A DNA stretch of 28,160 nucleotides from MAG-121220-bin8 sp965655865 (GTDB taxonomy: Bacteria; Bacteroidota; Bacteroidia; Flavobacteriales; Flavobacteriaceae): positions 1-28,160 of the forward strand of contig CBFHJJ010000019.1 of the NCBI GenBank assembly GCA_965655865.1. Direction: 5' to 3'. The notes beneath the pieces are model-generated. The model worked only from the letters and a program-made list of their open reading frames with translations, did no database searches and was not told the origin of the DNA. Both the position numbers and the translations under genes were made by a program. Below are positions 8,228-16,600 of the stretch, in pieces (position 1 is the stretch's first letter; each line of letters starts with the position of its first letter).

Positions 8228-9838
8228 ATGCTTAATAGATTTTTTTACACTTGCTTATTATGTTTTTTTTTAATTCTTCAAGGTTGTACATCTGGTGAAG
8301 AAGAGGGTGGTGGTGTTGGACCTGTAGACCCTCCAAGTGAAATTATACCTTCAAATTTAAGTGTAAGTATTTCTATTGAAGGTTCTAACTCCACAAATCC
8401 TAATGGTGATGGATCAGGTCTAGTTAAATTTTCTGCTTCTGCCACCAATGCTGTTTCATACAGTTACAGATTTGGAACAGGAGATTCTAAAAATTCGTCT
8501 GGGGCTGTCGACTTTACTTATAGTGATGTTGGTACTAAAACCTATAATATAAAAGTTTTAGCGTACTCCTCTACAAATAATTATATAAGTATTGATAAGT
8601 CAATAACGGTTTATGTTAAACCATTTGCTGAACCAACTATTTTAGCACTATTAGCAGGTGATTCATCGAAAACTTGGCGAATTAACGCCGCTCAAGATGC
8701 TCATTTTTCAAATGGAGCAGAGGATAAACAGTATCCAACTTATTGGGAAGCTTACTCTTTTTCAAAATCAGATTCTGGATTCTACGATGACGAATTTACT
8801 TTCAATGTTAATGGCACTTTTCAACATAAAACTAATAGCACTGTTTATGGCAAAGGGGTCCATTTAAATTCTGATTTTGGCACAACTTCTTCCCCAACCA
8901 ATAGTGACGGAGATATTGAAAATTATCCATTAGATAATTATGAGACTACTTTTTCAGTAAAAAAAGAAGATGACTTAGAAAAAATTGAATTTGGTGATAA
9001 AGGATTTCTTGGTTTTTATGTTGGTCAGCAAAACTACACGATTGCTTGTTCTGACGAAAAAAATGTTTTAATTAGAACGGTTGATGACACTGATACTGCA
9101 TGGTATTTATGGCTTACTACAGAATCAGTTTCTGACATTCCGTCTAAAGATCAATTTACCAATTTAGTTTGGGCTGATGATTTTGAATATACTGGAGCTA
9201 TAGATCCTGATAAGTGGACTCACGAAGTTAGACAGCAGTGGTATAATGACGAAGTGCAATCCACCACAAATTTATTAGAAAACTCTAAAGTTGAAGATGG
9301 TAAGTTAAAAATAACAGCTATTAAGAAATCTAACGGAGATTATACCTCAGCTAGAATTAGAACTTTTCAAAAACAAGATTTTACTTATGGAAGGGTTGAT
9401 GTTAGAGCTAAAATGCCATCTAAAACTAACGGAATTTGGCCTGCTATTTGGATGTTAGGATCTAACTACGACAGTATAGATTGGCCAGCTTGTGGTGAAA
9501 TTGATATTCTAGAATATGCTCAATCAAATTCTTTCAAAGCTCAATCTACTGTCCATCATCCTGATAATTACGGTGAAGGAGATTCATCAACACGAACTGA
9601 TTATTCTGACCTTCACGAAAAGTTTTACACCTATTCAGTAGTGTGGACCAAAGAAGCTTTAACGTTTTATGTTGATGACACACCACACCATATTGTTGGA
9701 AACTCTTGTGCATTGCCCTTTAATTGGGATTTCAATATAATATTGAATTTTGCTATGGGTGGTACTTTTGGAGGGGATATTGACTCGAGTTTTTCCTCTG
9801 AAACTATGGAAATAGATTATGTAAGAATTTATAATTAA
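8228..9838 (+). CDS. GH16 laminarinase-type endo-beta-1,3-glucanase lipoprotein
   Basis: This 536-residue enzyme is predicted to cut beta-1,3-glucan at the cell surface. The signal peptide ends at Cys20 (LQGC), followed by TSGEEE, an acidic surface-export signal. Residues 40-130 are PKD-like. Residues 136-298 are a beta-rich domain shared with the preceding lipoprotein. Residues 311-536 are the GH16 catalytic domain. The active-site motif GEIDILEYA places the nucleophile at E424, the assisting D426 and the acid/base at E429; the extra residue in ExDxxE is the laminarinase form. Upstream IWPAIWMLG and the final MEIDYVRIYN are also family hallmarks. The ATG at 8228 is chosen because the in-frame TTG at 8192 lies within the terminator hairpin. 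No separate promoter is clear, so read-through transcription is likely. Confidence 0.93.
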   Translation: MLNRFFYTCLLCFFLILQGCTSGEEEGGGVGPVDPPSEIIPSNLSVSISIEGSNSTNPNGDGSGLVKFSASATNAVSYSYRFGTGDSKNSSGAVDFTYSDVGTKTYNIKVLAYSSTNNYISIDKSITVYVKPFAEPTILALLAGDSSKTWRINAAQDAHFSNGAEDKQYPTYWEAYSFSKSDSGFYDDEFTFNVNGTFQHKTNSTVYGKGVHLNSDFGTTSSPTNSDGDIENYPLDNYETTFSVKKEDDLEKIEFGDKGFLGFYVGQQNYTIACSDEKNVLIRTVDDTDTAWYLWLTTESVSDIPSKDQFTNLVWADDFEYTGAIDPDKWTHEVRQQWYNDEVQSTTNLLENSKVEDGKLKITAIKKSNGDYTSARIRTFQKQDFTYGRVDVRAKMPSKTNGIWPAIWMLGSNYDSIDWPACGEIDILEYAQSNSFKAQSTVHHPDNYGEGDSSTRTDYSDLHEKFYTYSVVWTKEALTFYVDDTPHHIVGNSCALPFNWDFNIILNFAMGGTFGGDIDSSFSSETMEIDYVRIYN

Positions 9839-9854
9839 ACTCCTTTTTTTAAAT

Positions 9855-9883
9855 AACACTATATAAATTTATATTGTGTTTTT
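9855..9883 (+). terminator. Intrinsic terminator after the GH16 gene
   Basis: AACAC (9855-9859) pairs with GTGTT (9876-9880) around the self-complementary stretch ATATAAATTTATAT, with a single T/T mismatch. T residues 9879-9883 follow. It closes the glucan locus. The stem is AT-rich and therefore weaker than the hairpin at 8178. Confidence 0.7.
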
Positions 9884-9928
9884 ATTAAATTAGTTAAATT
9901 AGATAATTAGAGATACTTGATTTTTATT

Positions 9929-10432
9929 ATGCGACTAATTAGATTGTTTTTGTTTATAATTATAGTTGGTTCTTGTTCAACAAATAAAAAGCCTGTTAAA
10001 ATTGACTATAATTTAGATTATTCAAAACTTGATAATTTTATTAAAGATTCGTTGCCTAATATACTTGAACTAAACACTAATAATTATGATGTTTTTGAAA
10101 AGTGGAAAGATATTTCTTTAATTAATTCAGTCAAGAATATTCCTTTGGTAGACTCTCGTCAGTTAAGTTATCCTTTGATTTCATTAAAAAAAGATATTCA
10201 AAAAATAATAGATACTAACGTACCTTTTGAATTAGATCATCCTCAAATTATAGGTCGTTTTAGAGTTTTAAAAACAGATATTTTAAAGATAGATGCTGAT
10301 AATTTATCTATTGAAAATTTAACCATTTTCAAAAATCATTTAATAGACATTATAGATTCATATAATGCTTTTGTAAACACTATGAATTTAGAAGTAACAA
10401 AAGATAAAAGTGTAGATTTTAGTGAAGATTAA
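9929..10432 (+). CDS. Hypothetical small lipoprotein
   Basis: I do not recognise this 167-residue protein. It begins with a hydrophobic signal peptide ending in VGSC (Cys19), followed by STNKKPVK. That stretch is basic and lacks the acidic surface-export signal seen in the glucan-locus lipoproteins, so the protein more likely stays on the periplasmic side. The mature part is mainly polar and probably helical, with no enzymatic motif. The ATG at 9929 gives a clean signal peptide; a TTG four codons upstream is less likely. The gene follows the GH16 terminator by 45 bases, and its 3' end overlaps the convergent dehydrogenase gene by 14 bases. I see no promoter match in the short gap. Confidence 0.7.
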   Translation: MRLIRLFLFIIIVGSCSTNKKPVKIDYNLDYSKLDNFIKDSLPNILELNTNNYDVFEKWKDISLINSVKNIPLVDSRQLSYPLISLKKDIQKIIDTNVPFELDHPQIIGRFRVLKTDILKIDADNLSIENLTIFKNHLIDIIDSYNAFVNTMNLEVTKDKSVDFSED

Positions 10433-11222
10433 AGTCTGAAAATTTATAAACATAGTCCAATTCATCAAGAATTCTTTTGTCGTTTACCTCCTTATTTATT
10501 TCAGTTTTTTTATTCGAAAAATTCAATCTATTAATCTTTTTAATATCACATATAGTATTGTAGTACTCTTTTTTTGATGGATGAAAGGGAGCTACAGCAG
10601 AATAAGTTTTGCCCCATTTTTCTTTATTAATTATGGTATTTATAATCCCAATACAATCTTTAAGGTGAATATAATTAATTGGTGCATCTGAATTTAGTAT
10701 TTCCTCTTTTTGAATTAAATATTTGAGAGGGTTTCTTCCCTCTCCAATTAACCCCCCAAATCTTAATATCGTATTATTTTTATTTTTAATAATATTTTCG
10801 GTTTTTAAAATTTCTTTTCCGTTTATGCTGTCTGGGTTAGCAATTGTATTTGAATCAATTTTTCCTTGCCTGGATCCATATACTGATGTGCTACTAATAA
10901 ATAATATATTTTTTACTTTATTAGCTTGTTTAACAAGTTCTTTGATTTTTTCACTGTAACTAGAATTAGCATCTTTTCTAATTTTAGGCGGAATATTTAC
11001 AATAAGAATATCTAATTCATAAAGAAATGAGTCAAAAGAGTCTGAAATAGAATTTTCAGCTATTTCAATTAAATAAGCATCTATTCCTTCGTTTTTTAAT
11101 ATTTCAAGTTTTTCTTTAGTTGTGGTAGAGCCTTTTACTTTATAATTATTTGAAATAAGTTCCTTAGCCAAGGGAAGACCAAGCCAACCGCACCCAATAA
11201 TTCCAATTTTATTTTGACTCAT
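10419..11222 (-). CDS. SDR/epimerase-like NAD(P)-binding protein
   Basis: This 267-residue protein has an N-terminal Rossmann fold, with glycines G7, G10, G12 and G15 in GIIGCGWLG. Middle segments ILFISSTSVYGSRQG and ILRFGGLIGEGRNP, followed by INYIHLKDCIGII, resemble atypical extended SDR proteins of the YeeZ type found in many Bacteroidota. It should bind NAD(P) and act on a sugar-nucleotide-like or other small substrate, but the reaction is unknown. Its ATG lies inside the last 14 bases of metG, so translation is probably coupled to metG. The 3' end overlaps the small lipoprotein gene on the opposite strand. Confidence 0.82.
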   Translation of the reverse strand: MSQNKIGIIGCGWLGLPLAKELISNNYKVKGSTTTKEKLEILKNEGIDAYLIEIAENSISDSFDSFLYELDILIVNIPPKIRKDANSSYSEKIKELVKQANKVKNILFISSTSVYGSRQGKIDSNTIANPDSINGKEILKTENIIKNKNNTILRFGGLIGEGRNPLKYLIQKEEILNSDAPINYIHLKDCIGIINTIINKEKWGKTYSAVAPFHPSKKEYYNTICDIKKINRLNFSNKKTEINKEVNDKRILDELDYVYKFSDFNLH

Positions 11223-12888
11223 TTAGTTTTTGAAGTTGTAAATCAATTTCTTCATCTTCAATTTTTCTAAAAATTAGTTCCCCTTTATTTATTTTAGAAA
11301 GTACTATTGGATTCTCTTTAGAAATTGAATCCCAACCTATACTTTCTAAATTTAAAATATTTCTAAGTTTTAGTGCTGTATTTGGCAAGAATGGTTCACA
11401 TATGATACTTAACACTCCTGAGAGTTGTAAAGCAATATTCATAATTGTTTTTACTCTTTCAAAATCATCTGTTTTTATAAGTTTCCAAGGCTCTTCATCA
11501 GCTAAATATTTATTGCCTAGTCTAGCTAAATCTATTAAAGTATTTACAGCTTCTCTAAATTTATAAGTCTCTATTAAATCTCCAATTTTTTTAGGATAAC
11601 TGTAAATTTCATTAAGAATTTTTTCATCAATTTCATTTAAGAAATTTAACTCTGGACAATTACCATCATAGTATTTATGAGTTAAAACTACTACACGATT
11701 TATGAAGTTTCCAAAAATTGCAACTAGTTCGTTATTGTTTTTAGCCTGAAAGTCTTTCCAAGTAAAATCATTGTCTTTGTTTTCAGGAGCATTAGATGTT
11801 AAAGTATATCTTAAAGTATCTTGCATATTAGGAAAATCGACAAGATATTCGTGAAGCCATATTGCCCAGTTTTTAGAGGTAGATATTTTTTTACCTTCTA
11901 AATTCAGAAATTCATTTGCAGGCACATTTTTTGGCAAAATAAATTCTTCTGATGCTTTTAAGATAGATGGAAAAATTATACAATGGAAAACAATATTATC
12001 TTTTCCTATAAAATGAACAAGCTCAGTTTTTGAATCTTTCCAATAAGGCTCCCAGTCTTTATTATTAGAAAGAGCCCACTCCTTTGTGGCAGAAATATAT
12101 CCAATTGGTGCATCAAACCATACATATAACACCTTATCTTCAGCTCCATCTAATGGAACTGGAATACCCCAGTCTAAATCCCTTGTAATAGCTCTTGGCT
12201 TTAATCCTTCATTAATCCAAGATTTAACTTGTCCAAACACATTAGTTTTCCAAGTTTTTTTATTTTCAACAAGAAACCATTTTTTTAAAAATGACTCAAA
12301 ATTATTTAATGGAAGAAACCAATGTTTAGTATTTTTAAAAATCGGCTTATTTCCACTTAATTTAGATTTGGGATTTATTAAATCAGTTGCATTTAAACTC
12401 GATCCACAGCTTTCACATTGATCTCCATACGCTTCTTTATATCCACACTTTGGACATTCACCCTCAATAAATCTATCGGCTAAAAATTGATTTTCTTTTT
12501 CGTCATAAAGCTGTTCAGATTCTTTTTCAACAAAGATGTTTTTTTTATTGAGTTTTTTGAAAAAATCAGAAGCCGTCTCATGATGAATTTGTGAAGACGT
12601 TCTGGAATAATTATCGAATGAAATTCCAAATTCTAAAAAAGAATCTTTTATCATAAAATGATACTTATCAATAATTTCTTGTGGCGAAACGCCTTCTTTT
12701 TTAGCTCTTATAGGAATAGCGGCTCCATGCTCATCACTTCCGCAAATAAAGACAACATCGTTCCCCTTTAATTTTAAATATCTTGAGTAAATATCAGCTG
12801 GCACATATGCTCCCGCTAAGTGACCTATATGAATTGGACCATTTGCATATGGTAATGCGGCAGTAATTGTAAATCTCTTTTTATTCAA
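11209..12888 (-). CDS. metG: Methionyl-tRNA synthetase without C-terminal tRNA-binding domain
   Basis: This 559-residue enzyme charges tRNA-Met with methionine in the cytosol. The HIGH-type motif is HIGH at 20-23 (GPIHIGHLAG). A zinc-knuckle insert has CPKCG and CESCG, and the KMSKS-type loop is KISTSKN. The catalytic core and anticodon-binding helical domain are complete. The protein stops after FRKIEDEEIDLQLQKL, where Bacteroidota and E. coli enzymes (about 680 residues) continue into a Trbp111-like tRNA-binding domain; that domain is absent. The start appears to be TTG at 12888, since the only upstream in-frame ATG is cut off by a TAG two codons before it. The gene overlaps the SDR-like gene by 14 bases and diverges from the ACT-domain gene. 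No minus-strand promoter was recognised in the gap. Confidence 0.95.
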   Translation of the reverse strand: MNKKRFTITAALPYANGPIHIGHLAGAYVPADIYSRYLKLKGNDVVFICGSDEHGAAIPIRAKKEGVSPQEIIDKYHFMIKDSFLEFGISFDNYSRTSSQIHHETASDFFKKLNKKNIFVEKESEQLYDEKENQFLADRFIEGECPKCGYKEAYGDQCESCGSSLNATDLINPKSKLSGNKPIFKNTKHWFLPLNNFESFLKKWFLVENKKTWKTNVFGQVKSWINEGLKPRAITRDLDWGIPVPLDGAEDKVLYVWFDAPIGYISATKEWALSNNKDWEPYWKDSKTELVHFIGKDNIVFHCIIFPSILKASEEFILPKNVPANEFLNLEGKKISTSKNWAIWLHEYLVDFPNMQDTLRYTLTSNAPENKDNDFTWKDFQAKNNNELVAIFGNFINRVVVLTHKYYDGNCPELNFLNEIDEKILNEIYSYPKKIGDLIETYKFREAVNTLIDLARLGNKYLADEEPWKLIKTDDFERVKTIMNIALQLSGVLSIICEPFLPNTALKLRNILNLESIGWDSISKENPIVLSKINKGELIFRKIEDEEIDLQLQKLNESK

Positions 12889-12988
12889 AATCTAATTTTT
12901 TATAAAAATAATCATTTATAATTTGTTCCTCAATTAAATTTAACCTGTTATTAATTTACTTGTGTTATATATATAATTAAATGTTTTA

Positions 12989-13019
12989 TTTGTAACAATT
13001 TAAAATGAGTGTATATTTG
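12989..13019 (+). promoter_or_regulatory. Consensus Bacteroidota promoter for the ACT-domain gene
   Basis: TTTG (12989-12992), a 19-base spacer and TATATTTG (13012-13019) match the full -33/-7 consensus. The start codon at 13028 is only 8 bases after the -7 box, so the transcript should begin within a few bases of the ATG. The rest of the metG/ACT gap is AT-rich and shows nothing else recognisable. Confidence 0.75.
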
Positions 13020-13027
13020 TATTGTAT

Positions 13028-13684
13028 ATGAAAACAATATCTTCAGCAGTAGAGGATTATATAAAATCCAAGCCATTTTTAATTTCTGCTCTTTCTCAAG
13101 GAATAATTAATCTCACTTCATTGTCTAGAATAATTAAATCTGAGATTGAAGAATCTCTTAGAAAAGAGGTCAAATATGGAGCAATTGTAATGGCGCTTAA
13201 AAGACTTTCAAGCGAATTAGAATTTCGAACTACTTTTAAAATCGTAAAAATTATTAAAGACATTGGTGATATTACAGTAAGATCATCATTAGTAGATTAT
13301 AATTTTAAAGTCTCAGATACATTGTTAAGTAATCAAGCTAAACTATTAGCAAAAGTTGATAACAATGATGATTTTTATACTTCTTCACGAGGTGTCAACG
13401 AATGTAATATTGTTGTTAGCGGGAATTTATCTTCGCTTGTTGAAGAAGTTTTAAAGGATGAAATCTGTATTTCTAAACAATCAAATTTATCTTCAATCTC
13501 AATTAAATTACCGGCAGAAAATATTTCAATTCCTGGAGTTTATTATTTTGTTTTTCAGAGACTGTCATGGGAAGGAATAAATATCTATGAGGTAATTTCA
13601 ACATCAAATGAGTTTACTATATTAGTTAATGAAGAGCAGGTTGATAAAGCATTTAAAGTAATTAAGAATTTAAAAAATCTCTAA
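13028..13684 (+). CDS. ACT-domain protein, conserved Bacteroidota type
   Basis: This 218-residue protein has a helical N-terminus (about 1-75, possibly a winged-helix-like fold). It is followed by two ACT-like regions, about 80-150 and 160-218. The last contains PGVYYFVFQRLSWEGINIYE and VISTSNEFTILVNEEQVDKAF, which resembles the regulatory ACT domain of aspartate kinases. No kinase domain is present, although relatives may be labelled aspartate kinase. It may sense an amino acid, but ligand and partner are unknown. I use the ATG at 13028; the TTG two codons upstream is less likely and lies near the expected transcription start. It diverges from metG, and its last 15 bases overlap the convergent mfd gene. 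Confidence 0.75.
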   Translation: MKTISSAVEDYIKSKPFLISALSQGIINLTSLSRIIKSEIEESLRKEVKYGAIVMALKRLSSELEFRTTFKIVKIIKDIGDITVRSSLVDYNFKVSDTLLSNQAKLLAKVDNNDDFYTSSRGVNECNIVVSGNLSSLVEEVLKDEICISKQSNLSSISIKLPAENISIPGVYYFVFQRLSWEGINIYEVISTSNEFTILVNEEQVDKAFKVIKNLKNL

Positions 13685-16600
13685 ACATTTAATCGCTTTT
13701 TCAATAGAATTAATTTCTTGAAAAACAAGTAAAAGTCTTTCACCATTTATCGATTTCTTTTCTTTTAATTGACATATGTTTTGATTGTTTTGAATAGTTT
13801 GTAGAATCTTTCCAAATTCTCCAGAGTAATAGAATTTATCTTCTTTATTACTTATAAATTGACATATCATTTTTTCATTTTTCAATATCAATTTTTCAAA
13901 TCCATTTTGAATTGCTAATAATTTAAGCTCTATAGTTTTTATCAAATCAAGAGATTGACTTGGGAGCTTTCCAAATCTATCTTCAAGTTCAGTGGTGAAT
14001 TTTGTTAGCTCTTCAAGATTATATATTGCAGATAATTTTTGGTATTGATTCAGTCTTACTTTAACGTTGTTAATGTAATTATCTGGAAATAATATTTCTA
14101 AATCTGTGTCAATTTTAAAATTTGATAGCTTATAGGAATCATTTGACTCGTTTTCAAATAAATCTTCAAACTCTTTATTTTTCAGTTCTTCAACAGCTTC
14201 TCTCAAAATTTTCTGATATGTTTCAAATCCAATGTCATTTATAAATCCACTTTGCTCTGCTCCAAGAAGATCGCCTGCTCCTCTTATCTCTAAATCTTTC
14301 ATGGCTATATGAAATCCAGATCCAAGTTCAGTATGTTGTTCAATGGCTTCAATTCTTTTTCTAGCTTCTTTTGTCATTGATAATAATGGAGCCGTTATAA
14401 AATAACAAAAAGCTTTTTTATTACTTCTTCCAACTCTTCCTCTCATTTGATGTAAGTCACTTAATCCAAAATTTTGAGAATTATTAATAAATATAGTATT
14501 AGCATTAGGCACATCTAATCCACTTTCAATTATAGTGGTTGATACTAAAACATCGTATTTACCATCAATAAAATCAAGCATTGTTTTTTCTAATTTTTTA
14601 CCATCCAATCTTCCGTGTACAATAGCTATATCTGCAGAGGGAACAAGCCTTGAAATTAAGGCTCGAATCTCTTGAATATTCTCAATTCTGTTATGAACAA
14701 AAAAGACTTGACCTCCTCTGTTTATTTCAAAATTAACAGCATCTTTTATAATATCCTCATTAAAGGATATAACAGAACTTTCAATAGGAAACCTGTTTTG
14801 AGGCGGAGTATTGATAATTGAAAGATCTCTAGCAGACATCAAACTGTATTGTAGCGTCCTAGGAATAGGAGTAGCAGTAAGAGTTAGAACATCAATATTC
14901 TCTTTCAATGATCTAATTTTTTCTTTAACACTTACTCCAAATTTCTGTTCTTCATCCACAATTAATAAACCCAAGTTTTTAAAATTAATTTTATTGTTTA
15001 CTAGTTGATGAGTACCAATTACAATATCAATTTTACCCTCACTTAGTTCGTCAATTATTAAGTTTTTTTCTTTAGTTGTTCTAAATCTATTTAAATAGTC
15101 AACTGTAACAGGAAAATCTTTTAAACGGTTGGAAAATGTTTTAAAATGTTGAAAAGCTAGTACTGTTGTAGGTACTAAAACTGCTACTTGTTTATTATTA
15201 TCAATTGCTTTAAAAGCAGCTCTTATTGCAATTTCAGTTTTACCAAATCCTACATCCCCACATATTAATCTATCCATAGGTTGAAGACTTTCCATATCTT
15301 TTTTGATAGCTACTGTAGACTTTATTTGGTCAGGTGTATCCTCGTAAATAAATGAAGCCTCAAGTTCGTGTTGCATCGACGAATCGGTTCCATATTGAAA
15401 TCCTTTTTTTAGTTTTCTCTTAGCATAAGCTTCAATTAAATTGAAAGCGACTTCTTTTACTCTTTTCTTAGCTTTTAGTTTAACTTTTTTCCAAGCTCCA
15501 GATCCAAGTTTGTAAATTTTTGGTTTTGTTCCATCCTTACCATTGTACTTGCAAACCTTATGTATTAAATGAATACTTACATATAATGTGTCGCGATCCC
15601 CGTATGTCAATTTTATAGCTTCCTGAATTTTACCATTTACATCAATTTTTTTAAGCCCTCCAAATACTCCAATTCCATGATCGATATGTGTAACATAATC
15701 TCCAATTTCAAGTTGTTTCAATTCGTTTAAATTGACTCTCTTTTTAGTTTCAAATCCTGACTTAATTTTAAACTTGTGATATCTCTCAAATATTTCATGA
15801 TCACTATAACACACTTCTTTTTGATCGTGATTGATAAATCCTTTGTAGATGGCTTTTTCAATTAAAATTGGGTCGAAATCAATTTTGTTTAATTCAAAGA
15901 TGTCTTTGAATCTTTTTATTTGAGTTTTACTACTGCAAAATATTTTAACAGAATATTCTTTGTTGTAGTATTCAGAAATATTTTCAATGAGTAATTTAAA
16001 TTTTTTATTAAAAGCTGGTTGTGGAGAAATATTAAATTGAGTGTTAATAGTATTATTGCCAATTTTATTAAGTTCAATAACACTTAATTTACTTATGTCT
16101 TGATTTAAAAGCTCTCCGCTGTAAAAAAGTTTATCTAAATTGATTTTATCATTACTATTGGATGTTACTTTTTCAAATGAATTTGATAAAGAATCTTTTA
16201 ATAAATCAATATTTTCAGTTACAATGATTGAGTTGTCTTCAATAAACTTAAAAATATTTTCTCTTTCGTAGTCAATTTCTTTATTCTCTAAATCACCTAG
16301 AATTTCAATTGATTTTAATGTGTCATTTGAAATCTGAGTTTCGATATCAAAAGTTCTTATACTTTCAATTTCATCTCCAAAAAATTCAATTCTAAAAGGC
16401 TTATTGTTAGAGAAAGAAAAAACATCTACAATTCCTCCTCTTACAGAAAAATCACCAGGCTCTACAACAAAATCTTCTCTGTTAAACTCTAAATCAAAGA
16501 GTTTTTCATTAAAAGATTCTAATGAAATTAAATCACCTGTTTTAATTTTTAAAAACCTTTTTTTAATATCTTTTTTAATAATTATTTTCTCAAAAATTGC

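Noticed and set aside
12889..13027. Possible riboswitch or T-box leader before metG
   Set aside because: The gap is AT-rich, with no conserved stems, no antiterminator hairpin and no T-box-like sequence.
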